Source: Aquabacter sediminis (lineage in GTDB: Bacteria; Pseudomonadota; Alphaproteobacteria; Rhizobiales; Xanthobacteraceae). Taken from it: 64,000 nt of DNA. Positions 1 through 8,830 of this stretch are shown here, piece by piece (position 1 is the first letter of the stretch; the number at the start of each line of letters is the position of its first letter). The notes below the pieces were generated by a model. That model made no database searches. It was not told the DNA's origin and was given only the letters and a program-made list of their open reading frames with translations. The stretch covers positions 248,001-312,000 of the forward strand of contig NZ_JARBFX010000001.1 of NCBI RefSeq assembly GCF_028863665.1, read 5' to 3'. Made by a program: the position numbers and the translations under genes.

Positions 1-1447
1 TGACGTTCTCGGTCCACATCCTGAGCGCCGTCTCACGGTCGAGGCAGTTGCGCTGCGGCGTGATCCGCAGCCCTCCGACGGTCCGGCCCGTGATCAGCCA
101 GGCGAGCGAGACCCAGGGATTGTAGGAGGCGACGCGTGTCGCATCCGTACCGGCCGAGGTCTTGATGCCCTTTTCGAGCATCCGCGCCACCGGCGGCGTC
201 GCCTCGGCTGCACCAAGGCCGTAGCGTTCGACGAAGTACTCGCCTTGATAGGCCATGCGGTGCTGGACGGCGACGCCGCCGCCGAGGGCCGCGATGCGGT
301 CGATGGACCGTTCCGAAATCGTCTCGGCATGGTCGAAGAACCAGTTCAGCCCCTTGAGCGGGATGTCCTGGTCGACCTTTTCGAACACGTCGAGCGCCCG
401 CGAGATCGTCTCGTCATAGGTCGCGTGCAGGCGCCAGGGCCAGCGGTTCTCGGCCAGGATGCGCACGACGCCTTCCAGGTCGCCTTCCATCTCGGGGGGC
501 ATGTCGGGGCGCGGCTCGCGGAAATCCTCGAAATCGGCCGCCGAGAACACCAGCATCTCGCCGGCCCCGTTGTGGCGGAAGTAGTCGTCGCCCTGCTTGT
601 ACTTCGAGGTCTTCGTCCAGTTGAGGAAGTCGTCCTTCTCCTGCTTCGGTTTCTGCGTGAACAGGTTGTAGGCGAGGCGGATGGTCAGCAGATTTTCGTC
701 GGCGAGCTTTTGGATGACGGCATAATCATCAGGATAGTTCTGGAAGCCGCCGCCGGCATCGATTGCACCGGTTACGCCGAGTCGATTGAGCTCGCGCATG
801 AAATGCCGGGTCGAATTCAACTGGTAGTCGAAGGGCAGCTTCGGCCCCTTGGCCAAAGTGGCGTAGAGGATGCCAGCGTTCGGCCGCGCCAGCAGGAGGC
901 CGGTCGGATTGCCATTGGCGTCGCGGGTGATCTCGCCGCCGGGCGGGTTTGGCGTATCCTTCGTATAGCCCACCGCCCGCAAGGCGGCACCGTTCAGGAG
1001 CGCCCGGTCGTAGAGATGCAGGATGAAGACCGGCGTGTCGGGCGCGACCGCGTTCAGCTCCTCGATCGTCGGCAGCCGCTTCTCGGCGAATTGGTGCTCC
1101 GTGAAGCCGCCGACGACGCGCACCCATTGCGGCGGCGGCGTCACCGCGACCTGGCGCTTCAGCATCGACATGGCGTCGGCGAGGGAGCGTACCCCGTCCC
1201 AACGCAGCTCCATGTTGAAGTTCAGACCGCCGCGAATGATGTGCAGATGGTTGTCGATGAGCCCGGGCAGCACGCGCTTGCCCTTCAGGTCGACGATTTT
1301 CGTGTCGGGGCCGGCATGTGCCATCACCTCGGCTTCGCGGCCGACGGCGAGAAAGCGCCCCGCGCGGATCGCAACAGCGCTGGCCGTGGGATTGGTGCGG
1401 TCGAGCGTGGTGATCAGCCCGCTGTGAAGGATCAGGTCGGCGGACAT
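1..1447 (-). CDS. Amidohydrolase family 3 (YtcJ-like), 3' end outside window
   Basis: The gene runs off the left edge, leaving about 482 N-terminal residues. The N-terminus (MSADLILHSGLITTLD) is followed by the metal-binding segment LPGLIDNHLHI, the HxH motif of the amidohydrolase superfamily. Later segments such as FFDHAETIS and KTSAGTDATRVASYNPW match the YtcJ/amidohydrolase 3 group of metal-dependent hydrolases. No signal peptide is seen, so it should be cytoplasmic. Substrates for this group are mostly unknown; imidazolone, hydantoin or N-formyl compounds are possible. A purine-rich GGAGGAAA lies just before the ATG and supports the start. The next gene upstream on the same strand is the XapX gene, about 100 bp away. 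Confidence 0.85.
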   Translation of the reverse strand, partial: MSADLILHSGLITTLDRTNPTASAVAIRAGRFLAVGREAEVMAHAGPDTKIVDLKGKRVLPGLIDNHLHIIRGGLNFNMELRWDGVRSLADAMSMLKRQVAVTPPPQWVRVVGGFTEHQFAEKRLPTIEELNAVAPDTPVFILHLYDRALLNGAALRAVGYTKDTPNPPGGEITRDANGNPTGLLLARPNAGILYATLAKGPKLPFDYQLNSTRHFMRELNRLGVTGAIDAGGGFQNYPDDYAVIQKLADENLLTIRLAYNLFTQKPKQEKDDFLNWTKTSKYKQGDDYFRHNGAGEMLVFSAADFEDFREPRPDMPPEMEGDLEGVVRILAENRWPWRLHATYDETISRALDVFEKVDQDIPLKGLNWFFDHAETISERSIDRIAALGGGVAVQHRMAYQGEYFVERYGLGAAEATPPVARMLEKGIKTSAGTDATRVASYNPWVSLAWLITGRTVGGLRITPQRNCLDRETALRMWTENV

Positions 1448-1544
1448 CGCGTTTCCTCCGGATGCCGAGAATTGGTTTGGTGACAAGGTCGGGGGTGGAA
1501 GCCGGGCGCGGCGAGCCCGCCCGGCCCGCTGCGTCGGGCCGGTA

Positions 1545-1817
1545 TCAGCCTTTGTCGCCCTCGTCCGTGGCGGACCCCTGGTGCGTCCCGGCCGGAAGAT
1601 GCCCGAAGACATGGGGCTTCACCTGGCGCTGCCAGGACTGCGAGGCCGGGGCCTTGGCCCATAGGCCCTTCACCAGCGGCGGCAATTGCTCGCCGACGAG
1701 AATGCCGAACAGTCCCACCAGAGCGATCACCGGCGGGGCCGGCGACCGGACATTGATGAGGCTATAGATCACGCCGACCAGCAGGCCGGCGCCGAGCGAC
1801 ATCAGGTAGATCTTCAT
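1545..1817 (-). CDS. XapX domain small membrane protein
   Basis: This 90-residue protein starts MKIYLMSLGAGLLVGVIYSL and continues with VRSPAPPVIALVGLFGILVGEQ, which is the XapX domain (DUF1427). Two short hydrophobic helices flank the conserved RSPAPP motif. The C-terminal 40 residues are polar and look like an unstructured tail. The function of the family is unknown; members often sit beside small esterases or hydrolases. Its ATG overlaps the stop of the upstream alpha/beta hydrolase gene (ATGA), so the two are translationally coupled. Confidence 0.8.
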   Translation of the reverse strand: MKIYLMSLGAGLLVGVIYSLINVRSPAPPVIALVGLFGILVGEQLPPLVKGLWAKAPASQSWQRQVKPHVFGHLPAGTHQGSATDEGDKG

Positions 1818-2557
1818 GATACCACCGGATTGAGGGCCGAATTTGCACCGCCGGCGATGCTTGCGACCGCGTCCTTGATCACACCGGCCACGGCATCCGG
1901 CTGGGAAAGCAGAGCCATGTGGCTGGCAGAGAGCTCCGTCGTGCGGGCCGACATCCGCGCCGCCAAGGCGCGCTGGAGCGCTACATCGACCGCGCGATCA
2001 TCGCGAGAAACCACATACCAGTTCGGACGGCTTTTCCATGCCGCGCTGGTGATCTTGTCGCCGAAGGTGGTCGCGCCCAAAGGCGGCGCTATTGCCGCCA
2101 GAACCCGTGCCTCATCGGCCGGCAGGTCCTGCGCCACGTTTTCGATCCAGCTTTCGACGCTCATGCGCAGGCGGCCCGTGCCATCGTCCGAGATGCCCGA
2201 CAGCCCCGGAGGCGCCGGATATGCACCGACCTGATCCCCGGTCGACTGGCCGACATCGGGAGCGAAAGCTGCCACATAGACGAGGGCTGCAACTTTCGGG
2301 TCGTTTCCCGCCTCGGTGATGACCGTACCGCCCCAGCTATGGCCGACGAGAACCACCGGGCCGGCAACTCCGGCAAGCGTGGCGCGCGTGGCAGCGACAT
2401 CGTCGGCAAGCGAACTGGTCGGATTCTGCACGGCGACGACGTCGATCCCATCCGCGATGAGACGCGCGATGACGCTCCGCCAGCTCGAGCCATCGGCCCA
2501 CGCTCCATGGACGAACACGACGGTGACGGGGTGCGTGGATTGGGTCGTCATGGCCAA
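1814..2557 (-). CDS. Alpha/beta hydrolase (EstC-like)
   Basis: The 247-residue protein has the oxyanion-hole segment VVFVHGAWADGSSW near residue 14, the nucleophile elbow GHSWGGT near residue 73, and a late histidine in SASHMALLSQP. These are the marks of an alpha/beta hydrolase of the small esterase (EstC/salicylate-esterase-like) group. It is probably cytoplasmic because there is no signal peptide. The substrate cannot be read from sequence. It lies downstream of the haloperoxidase-like gene and overlaps the XapX gene by 4 bp, suggesting one transcript of two hydrolases plus a membrane peptide. Confidence 0.8.
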   Translation of the reverse strand: MAMTTQSTHPVTVVFVHGAWADGSSWRSVIARLIADGIDVVAVQNPTSSLADDVAATRATLAGVAGPVVLVGHSWGGTVITEAGNDPKVAALVYVAAFAPDVGQSTGDQVGAYPAPPGLSGISDDGTGRLRMSVESWIENVAQDLPADEARVLAAIAPPLGATTFGDKITSAAWKSRPNWYVVSRDDRAVDVALQRALAARMSARTTELSASHMALLSQPDAVAGVIKDAVASIAGGANSALNPVVS

Positions 2558-2627
2558 AGCCCCTCTTCCAACGATTCCGAGAGGAAGGCCGGTCCCGGAT
2601 GAAGCGGGGCCGGCCCCTGCGTTTCGT

Positions 2628-3464
2628 TCAGCCCTGGATGAAGGCGAGAAGATCGGCGTTCAGGACGTCGGCATTCACGGTCAGCATGCCGTGGCTGAAG
2701 CCGGGATAGGTCTTGAGCGTGCCGTTGCGCAGCAGCTTGACCGAGGCGCGTGCCGACGCATCGATCGGCACGATCTGGTCATCCTCGCCGTGGAGCACGA
2801 GGGTGGGAACGCCGATGGACTTCAGGTCTTCCGTCTGGTCCGTCTCGGAGAAGGCCTTGATGCCCTCGTAATGGGCGACGGCGCTGCCCATCATGCCCTG
2901 CCGCCACCAGTTCTGCACGACGCCCGGAAAGGTCTTGGCGCCCTCGCGATTGAAGCCGTAGAAGGGCCCGGCCGGCACGTCGAGAAAGAACTGCGCGCGG
3001 TTGTCCGCCGTGGCCTTGCGGAAGCTGTCGAACACCTCCAGCGGCAAGCCGCCCGGATTGGCTTCGGTCTTCAGCATCAGGGGCGGCACGGCGCTGACGA
3101 GCACGGCCTTGGCGACCCGGCCGGCAGGCTCGCCATGCTTGGCCACATAGCGGGCGACCTCGCCGCCTCCGGTCGAATGGCCGATATGGACTGCATTGCG
3201 CAGGTCGAGCGCCTCGACCACGGCGAAGGCGTCGGCCGCGTAATGATCCATGTCGTGGCCCTGCCAGACATGGGCGGAGCGGCCATGGCCCCGGCGGTCA
3301 TGCGCGACAACGCGATAGCCCTTGCCGAGGAAAAACAAGATCTGCGCGTCCCAGTCATCGGAGGACAATGGCCATCCGTGATGAAACATGATGGGCTGCG
3401 CGTCCTTCGCGCCGAAATCCTTGTAGAAAATCTCGACGCCGTCCACAGTCTTGACGAATGGCAT
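2628..3464 (-). CDS. Alpha/beta hydrolase, non-haem haloperoxidase type
   Basis: This is a 278-residue enzyme beginning MPFVKTVDGVEIFYKDFG. Visible elements are the oxyanion loop HHGWPLSSDDWD, RRGHGRS, the nucleophile elbow GHSTGGGE, an acidic HGEDDQIV segment and a catalytic histidine in GFSHGM. The pattern is that of bacterial cofactor-free haloperoxidases and arylesterases (Cpo/perhydrolase group). I chose the ATG at 3464 because a GGAAGGG ribosome binding site lies 6 bp upstream; an extension to 3551 would be non-conserved. It is divergent from an HxlR regulator, a common pairing in which the regulator controls the hydrolase. The physiological substrate is unknown. Confidence 0.85.
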   Translation of the reverse strand: MPFVKTVDGVEIFYKDFGAKDAQPIMFHHGWPLSSDDWDAQILFFLGKGYRVVAHDRRGHGRSAHVWQGHDMDHYAADAFAVVEALDLRNAVHIGHSTGGGEVARYVAKHGEPAGRVAKAVLVSAVPPLMLKTEANPGGLPLEVFDSFRKATADNRAQFFLDVPAGPFYGFNREGAKTFPGVVQNWWRQGMMGSAVAHYEGIKAFSETDQTEDLKSIGVPTLVLHGEDDQIVPIDASARASVKLLRNGTLKTYPGFSHGMLTVNADVLNADLLAFIQG

Positions 3465-3649
3465 GATGAGCCCTTCCATTCTGAAGCTTTTGGGATGCGA
3501 ATTGAGTCGCCGGGAGGGATATCCGGGCGCTAGAATGGCTATTGACAGCACGCAAGCATGCTGAAACTCCGGCTATCGAAGTTCCTATTAGCTTCCAGAG
3601 CCCGTATGTGCTTGAAACAACGTGTCTCAGACATCTTAGCGAGCCCGCC

Positions 3650-4060
3650 ATGCAGAAGCCATTAGTTACCTCGCAGATACCGGGCCCGGACGAGGGCGAG
3701 ACCGAGGCTGTGCACCCCGGTGGCCCGGCCGCCTGCGCCGCTGACGGGTTCCTGAAATTTTTCGCGCAGGAATGGACGAGCCATATCGTCCTCGCGCTCG
3801 CGCGGCATGGCGCGTTGCGCTTTGGCGCCCTGCGCCGGCATCTGCCACCAGGTCTTTCGGCCCGGGTTCTGTCGGCGCGGCTTAAGGCGTTGGAAGCCGG
3901 AGGCTATGTGGAGCGCCGCGACCTCAGCGGGCGCGTGCTGCATGTGGAATACTCCCTGACGGCCTCGGGTCTGGCGGTCGACGCCGCTCTCACCAGAAGC
4001 GAGAGCCTGATGTCGGCCGGCCGCCCCCCAATTGGCCAAAAGGAGAAGTCCGGGTCTTGA
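3650..4060 (+). CDS. HxlR-family winged-helix regulator
   Basis: The 136-residue protein carries FFAQEWTSHIVLALARHGALRFGALRRHLPPGLSARVLSARLKALEAGGYVER, shown here only as landmarks at about residues 33-85. This is the HxlR winged-helix DNA-binding domain. Only about 25 residues follow, as usual for this one-domain family. The ATG at 3650 gives the normal family length; an earlier in-frame start at 3542 would add 36 unrelated residues. It is divergent from the haloperoxidase-type hydrolase, so control of that gene from the shared 185-bp intergenic region is likely. HxlR proteins often respond to aldehydes, quinones or oxidants; which applies here is not visible. Confidence 0.82.
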   Translation: MQKPLVTSQIPGPDEGETEAVHPGGPAACAADGFLKFFAQEWTSHIVLALARHGALRFGALRRHLPPGLSARVLSARLKALEAGGYVERRDLSGRVLHVEYSLTASGLAVDAALTRSESLMSAGRPPIGQKEKSGS

Positions 4061-4111
4061 ACGATCGTCCCGGCCTTTTGCCTTATCGTACAGCCCCAGT
4101 TTGCCCCGGCC

Positions 4112-4999
4112 TCAGGCCCCGCGACGCCAGGCGCCGGGCGAAATCCCCGTCCGGGCAGAAAAAGCCCGGCTGAAATGGCTTTGATCGGCGAAGCCGCATC
4201 GCGCCCCGATTTCAGCCAGGGGCAGGTCGCTGCCTTCCAGGAGCTTCTTGGCGGTCTCGACGCGCAGCGAAGTCAGCCACTGCATGGGGGTGGTTCCGGT
4301 CGTCGCGCGGAAGCCGCGCATGAAGGCACTCCGGGACATGCCGCATGCCGCCGCGACGTCACCGACCAGGATATCCCCGTCGAGATGGCTGGCGAGCAGC
4401 TCCTTGGCGCGCGCCTCCTGCCTGTGTGACAGAAGCGGCTTATGGCGTGGCGGTGGAACGGTGCCGAAGCGGCCGACCAGATGGGCCTGCATGGCGAGCA
4501 CCATCTGGTCCACGAACAGGGTCGAGACGAGGCTGGCCTCCGACAGGCTCGGCAGGAGCGCCGCCGCCAGATGGGGCAGCACCGGATCGGTCTCCGCCTG
4601 CAGGCGCGGCAGGGCAGAAAGCGTTCGCGCCTCCGGCCACTCGTCCACGGGATTGTCGTAGGGAATTTCGACGAGCAGAAAGTCGAAGGCTGTCTGCAGG
4701 TCCGCTTTGTAGGGCTCGCTGAAGTGGCGCAGATAGATCTGGCCCGGTTGGAAGGTGAAGAGTTTCTCGCGGCCATCCACAATGATCGCGCGCCGGTGAT
4801 GCCCAGACAGGGAAACACCGATCAACGCCCCTTGCGCGCTCTCGGCCGTGGCGACCCGGCCAAGTGGCTGCTGGCACGTCTTGCGCATCACCACCGCTTG
4901 GCCGGCCTGAAGCCGTTCGTTGCGGGCAAGAACGGTCATGTCGCAGCCGAGGCTGTCGAGCGAGGCTTGGTGGCGCGGCACATCGCTTTGGGCGGACAT
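4112..4999 (-). CDS. AraC-family transcriptional regulator
   Basis: This 295-residue regulator has an N-terminal AraC-binding-like domain (about residues 15-190, with QPGQIYLRHFSEP) and a C-terminal double helix-turn-helix from about residue 205. The second helix-turn-helix is recognisable in LAEIGARCGFADQSHFSRAF followed by GISPGAWRR. The architecture matches the AraC regulators with the AraC_binding_2 sensor domain. It has no obvious partner: upstream lies a 216-bp gap and then the end of the uraDH operon on the same strand, and downstream the HxlR gene converges on it. Its target and ligand are unknown. Confidence 0.88.
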   Translation of the reverse strand: MSAQSDVPRHQASLDSLGCDMTVLARNERLQAGQAVVMRKTCQQPLGRVATAESAQGALIGVSLSGHHRRAIIVDGREKLFTFQPGQIYLRHFSEPYKADLQTAFDFLLVEIPYDNPVDEWPEARTLSALPRLQAETDPVLPHLAAALLPSLSEASLVSTLFVDQMVLAMQAHLVGRFGTVPPPRHKPLLSHRQEARAKELLASHLDGDILVGDVAAACGMSRSAFMRGFRATTGTTPMQWLTSLRVETAKKLLEGSDLPLAEIGARCGFADQSHFSRAFSARTGISPGAWRRGA

Positions 5000-5215
5000 G
5001 AACCTGATTTGCGCCGCAGCCCGGTCTGCTTGTCAATTGAATTTCACGGCACCGGCGTGAACAGCATCAGGTCCGCTGAAAGCGTCCACCGGACCATTTG
5101 CGCGAAAAAGCAGAACCGGTGTGCCGGTCAACAGCGACATGAAGCGCGTAAAAAGCAGCCGCCCTGGGATCAGACCATTCTCGATCCGTCGATAGGCTCA
5201 CTGCCCGCCGCAAGC

Positions 5216-6112
5216 TCAGCTTCCCCGATATGTTGTGTAGGATCCCGGGGAGAGAAGCAGGGGCACGTGGAAGTGCTCCTCCGGGTTCCAGACGGTGAAG
5301 GCCACCTGCACCTTGCCCAGATAGCTTCGGGCCGGCGTGGAATAGCCGTGGCGGGCGAAGTAGGTGGACGTGTCGTAGCGCCATTCATAGGTGCCGGCGG
5401 CGAGGTGGCCGCCTTCCAGCAGGGTCCCGTCGCAAGCGCCGTTATCGTTGGTGACGAAGGACAGGATGCGAGTCATGTCCCCGTTGTTTTCCCTCCGCCA
5501 CAGCTCCACGCCGAGGCCCCCCGCGGGGGCGGCCCGCACCGTGTCGAGCACGTGAGTCGACACGCCGCCGGTCGGTGCCGCCTGCACGCGGTCCAGCAGG
5601 CGCATCCAGGAAATGGCTGCCACCTCCGCCAGCGCCTCCGCGCGCTCCGCATCCGGGCTCGCGGCGAGGCGTCGTTCGAAGGTGGCAAACAATGTCGCCA
5701 GAGAGGCCTTTCGCACAGCCAGGATAAAGGGAAAGCCGAACCGCGCCTCATAGGCGCCGTTCAGCTTGTCGAGCTGCGCACTCAAGGCGTCGTCGAGGCC
5801 GTGAAGGCCGATGGCCGTCTGCTCGGCTGTAGATTCCGCCGTCGTGCCGCGCCGCAGGGTCTCGGCGGAAAGACGCGGGTGTCCGCTCAGGAAGCGGGCC
5901 AGACGGTCTGCCGACAGGGCGGCGATCTCCCCCATCATCACCTTGTGCAGCGCCGTGAGACTGGCAAAGGGCCGGTTTACCGCAGCCGCCGCGGCCACCC
6001 ACGGCGCGTTCTCGAACACCGGGCCGAGGCATGCGCAGAACTCCCCCGCCGGCATGGCGTTCAGGGCGTCAAGGCTGATGAGGTCGCTCGGCACAGTCCT
6101 CTCCCGGATCAT
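5216..6112 (-). CDS. Fused OHCU decarboxylase / 5-hydroxyisourate hydrolase
   Basis: The 298-residue protein joins two enzymes of urate catabolism. Residues 1-175 are a UraD domain (LTALHKVMMGEIAAL, GHPRLSAETLRRG, YEARFGFPFILAV) that decarboxylates OHCU to S-allantoin. Residues 180-298 are a UraH (transthyretin-like) domain, with GGVSTHVLDT and the diagnostic C-terminal YRGS, that hydrolyses 5-hydroxyisourate. The order on the chain is therefore decarboxylase first, hydrolase second. The ATG overlaps the permease stop codon (ATGA), so the enzyme is the last gene of the ABC transporter operon. That links the transporter to purine or urate breakdown, an inference from context. No urate oxidase is seen in the window. 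Confidence 0.92.
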   Translation of the reverse strand: MIRERTVPSDLISLDALNAMPAGEFCACLGPVFENAPWVAAAAAVNRPFASLTALHKVMMGEIAALSADRLARFLSGHPRLSAETLRRGTTAESTAEQTAIGLHGLDDALSAQLDKLNGAYEARFGFPFILAVRKASLATLFATFERRLAASPDAERAEALAEVAAISWMRLLDRVQAAPTGGVSTHVLDTVRAAPAGGLGVELWRRENNGDMTRILSFVTNDNGACDGTLLEGGHLAAGTYEWRYDTSTYFARHGYSTPARSYLGKVQVAFTVWNPEEHFHVPLLLSPGSYTTYRGS

Positions 6113-6912
6113 TTCATGAAGCGTGAAAAGCCGGCGAGCCGCTCCATCGCCACCATCAGCAGAACGGTCGCGATGATGATGACCCCGCAGGCGGACGCGG
6201 CGCGGCTGTCCAACTGGTTCTGGATGATGTCCCACAGATAGATGGGCAGGACCTGGGTGCGCGCATCCTGGAGGAAGAGCGAGACCGGCACATTGTCGAA
6301 GGACGCCATGAAGGCGATGAAGGCCCCGGAGGCCACCCCCCGGCTGATGAGGGGAAGTGTCACCGTGCGGAAGGTGTGAAGCCCGGACGCCCCGAGGCTG
6401 CGGGAGGCATCGATCAGCGCCGGGTCCAGTTGCATCAGGCTCGCCAGCGTGGTGCGCAGCACAAACGGCACGCACACGATGATGTGGCCGATGGCGAGCG
6501 TCAGGATGGAAGGCCGCATGCCCAGCATGGAAAACAGCATCAGGGCGGCAAATCCGAAGGCGAGCGCCGGCAGGATGAGCGGAGACATGAACACGGTCTC
6601 CAGCACCCGCGCCATGGCCCCGGTGCTGCGGACGATGGCCAAGGCCGCCGCCACCCCGAGAACGACGCAGACCGTCACGCTGATGGCCGCCACTTTCAGG
6701 CTGACCCACAGCGCCGCCTGCAACTCGTTGGCGGCCAGCAGGGCCACGTACCAGCGGAACGAATAGCTGGTGGGAGGAAAATGCAGCGCCTCCTCGCCCG
6801 TGAAGGACAGGATGAGGATAACCAGCGTCGGTCCCGCCAGAACGATGACGCAGATGAGGGCGATCAGACCGAACAGGGCGTTGAAGGAGAGGGTTTGCCA
6901 GTCGCGCACCAT
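6109..6912 (-). CDS. ABC transporter permease, PotC type
   Basis: This 267-residue inner-membrane protein has about six hydrophobic segments and the cytoplasmic coupling loop LIDASRSLGASGLHTFRTVTLPLI at about residues 165-188, an EAA-type motif. It resembles the second permease of spermidine/putrescine-type importers. It lies 9 bp after the other permease gene and overlaps uraD-uraH by 4 bp. With the other permease, the ATPase and the binding protein it forms a complete importer. The coupling to urate enzymes suggests a purine-related substrate, but the family itself also imports polyamines and other small organic ions. Confidence 0.88.
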   Translation of the reverse strand: MVRDWQTLSFNALFGLIALICVIVLAGPTLVILILSFTGEEALHFPPTSYSFRWYVALLAANELQAALWVSLKVAAISVTVCVVLGVAAALAIVRSTGAMARVLETVFMSPLILPALAFGFAALMLFSMLGMRPSILTLAIGHIIVCVPFVLRTTLASLMQLDPALIDASRSLGASGLHTFRTVTLPLISRGVASGAFIAFMASFDNVPVSLFLQDARTQVLPIYLWDIIQNQLDSRAASACGVIIIATVLLMVAMERLAGFSRFMK

Positions 6913-6921
6913 GATCGCCTC

Positions 6922-7779
6922 CTAGCCGTAGAGCCGGGCCGCACGGCTGCGCGAGAGCGCGACCAGCATGGCAACGATGAGAAGGACGGACGCCATGAAG
7001 ATCACCGAGACGGCCGCGGCGAAGGGCCAGTTCTGCAGGTCCATGGCCTGCTGGAAGATCAACATGGGCATGTAGAGGAGCCGCGAGCCGCCAATGAGCG
7101 ACTGGGTCACGAAGGCGGTGACGCAGGCCGTATAGGTCAGGATGGTGCCGGCGATGATCCCCGGCAAGGACAGGGGCAAGGTGACTTTGAAGAAAGTCCG
7201 CCAGGCGCCGGCTCCAAGCGCCTGCGAGGCGCTTTCAAGATTTGGGTCCATGCGCTGAAGCGTGGTGATGAGCGGGAGCACCATCAGCGGCATCTGCACC
7301 TGCGCCAGCACGATGACCACACCGGTCTCGCTGAACAGGAGGCGCAGCGGTTGGGCGGAAAGCCCGAGCGCCAGGATCGCCTCGTTGACGATGCCATGGC
7401 GCCCCAGGATCACGATCCAGGCAAAGGTGCGAACCACCACGCTGGTGACGATGGGCAGCACGATCAGGAAGATGAGCGCCGCCTGCCACCGGGCCGGCAC
7501 CCGCGTGCATAGCCAGGCCAGCGGATAGCCGAAGACGAGGCAGAGCCCCGTCGCCTTCACGCCCACCAGAAGCGTGTCGCGCAGCACGGCAAGGTTCAGG
7601 CTGTCGCCCAGGAAGGCGGAATACTGCCCGATGCCCAGCGCACCGGTCATCTGCCGGTCCGCCTGGAAGCTGATGGAAACCAAGAGGCCGAGGGGGGCGA
7701 TGAAGAACAGTGCGAACATGGCCGCCAGCGGCACCGCGAGCGCCCAGTCTCTGGAAGGGGAGAACGCGGTGCCGGACAC
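6922..7779 (-). CDS. ABC transporter permease, PotB type
   Basis: This 285-residue inner-membrane protein has an N-terminal helix (WALAVPLAAMFALFFIAPLGLLVSI region), about six membrane segments, and the coupling loop NLESASQALGAGAWRTFFKVTLPLSLPG. It is the first permease of a Pot-type importer. I chose a GTG start at 7779, two bases after the binding-protein stop codon, because it gives a complete N-terminus; the longer frame up to 7950 runs through the binding-protein gene. The next internal ATG would remove part of the first membrane helix. Confidence 0.85.
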   Translation of the reverse strand: MSGTAFSPSRDWALAVPLAAMFALFFIAPLGLLVSISFQADRQMTGALGIGQYSAFLGDSLNLAVLRDTLLVGVKATGLCLVFGYPLAWLCTRVPARWQAALIFLIVLPIVTSVVVRTFAWIVILGRHGIVNEAILALGLSAQPLRLLFSETGVVIVLAQVQMPLMVLPLITTLQRMDPNLESASQALGAGAWRTFFKVTLPLSLPGIIAGTILTYTACVTAFVTQSLIGGSRLLYMPMLIFQQAMDLQNWPFAAAVSVIFMASVLLIVAMLVALSRSRAARLYG

Positions 7780-7781
7780 GG

Positions 7782-8828
7782 TCAGACCCTGATGTCGCGG
7801 TTGAACTGCTGGGTCCACGCCGCGCGGTTCTGGTTCACCACTTTCCAGTCGAAGAACACCATCTTGTCGAGGTCCGCCGGGCTCTTCGCGATCTTCTCGG
7901 CCACCAGCCCTCCATAGGGCACCTTGCTGCTGGTGGGGATGACATTCCACGGAGACTTCTGCATCTCACTTTGCACTTCGGGCGAGATCTGGCTGTCCAC
8001 ATAGGCATAAGCGAGGTCCGGCTTCAGGGCTCCGGCGACCACGTGCATGGTGGTCTTCCAGGCTGGGGTGCCGGTATTGACGCGGACGAATTCGATCGGC
8101 ACGCCTTTGGCTTTGAGTTCCTCGGCGAAGTTGAAGTTCTGCACGCCGATGTCGATCTCACCCTGCTGAAACAGTGCGCCATGGGCGCCGAAATTTGCGG
8201 AGACGGCGGCAAGGTTGGGCAGCAGCGTCTTCAGCTTCTTGAAACCCGGCTCCATGTTCGCCTCGGTGCCGCCGGCAAGGCGGTTGATGTCGAGCAGGAA
8301 GGCAAGGCCCAGGGTGGAGGCGAGCGAGGTGATACCGACGCGCCCCTTGAACTCCGGCTTCCACAGGTCGTCCCAGGAGGTGGGCGGCGTCTTCACCGTC
8401 TTGGGATTATAGGCGATGCCGATGGCCTGCATGGTGATGGCCGGGCCGTAGGCGCCCTGGAACTGCGGGTTCAGGGCGGCGAAGTTGGGCGACTTTGCCG
8501 GGTCGTACTTGGCGATCAGACCGGCATCGATCGCCTCCAGCGCCGGCCCCTCATCCAGCATCGCCACGTCGAAGGGGGGCTGGTTCCCCTTGGCTGCGGT
8601 GAGCTTGGCGATCTGCTCGGTGGCCAGCATGGGGGACTGCACCACGCTGGCGCCGGTGCGCTTGGTGAAATAAGGCGCGAGAATCTGCTTCTGCACATTG
8701 GCCCAGGTGCCGCCGAAGGTGGCTGCCACCAGTTCGTCTGCGGCAAAGGCGCCGCGCGGCAGCATGGCGAGCCCGGCTGCGGCGGAAGCGGAGGCGAGGA
8801 AGCCCCGGCGGGACATCTCGAAGGTCAT
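7782..8828 (-). CDS. ABC transporter substrate-binding protein, PotD-like
   Basis: The 348-residue periplasmic protein has a twin-arginine signal (MSRRGFLASASAAAGLAML) ending near AFA-ADE at about residue 30, so Tat export is likely. The mature part has the features of a spermidine/putrescine or Fe3+-type solute-binding protein: an N-terminal VAATFGGTWANVQKQ and a central GIAYNPKTVKTPPTSWDDLW. It should capture the operon's substrate and deliver it to the two permeases. Because the operon ends in a UraD-UraH fusion, a purine catabolite is a reasonable guess, though no ligand-specific residues can be assigned by eye. Confidence 0.88.
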   Translation of the reverse strand: MTFEMSRRGFLASASAAAGLAMLPRGAFAADELVAATFGGTWANVQKQILAPYFTKRTGASVVQSPMLATEQIAKLTAAKGNQPPFDVAMLDEGPALEAIDAGLIAKYDPAKSPNFAALNPQFQGAYGPAITMQAIGIAYNPKTVKTPPTSWDDLWKPEFKGRVGITSLASTLGLAFLLDINRLAGGTEANMEPGFKKLKTLLPNLAAVSANFGAHGALFQQGEIDIGVQNFNFAEELKAKGVPIEFVRVNTGTPAWKTTMHVVAGALKPDLAYAYVDSQISPEVQSEMQKSPWNVIPTSSKVPYGGLVAEKIAKSPADLDKMVFFDWKVVNQNRAAWTQQFNRDIRV

Positions 8829-8830
8829 GG

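Noticed and set aside
2582-2612. Hairpin between the two hydrolase genes as a terminator
   Set aside because: The stem is imperfect and no T-run follows on the coding strand; support is too weak.
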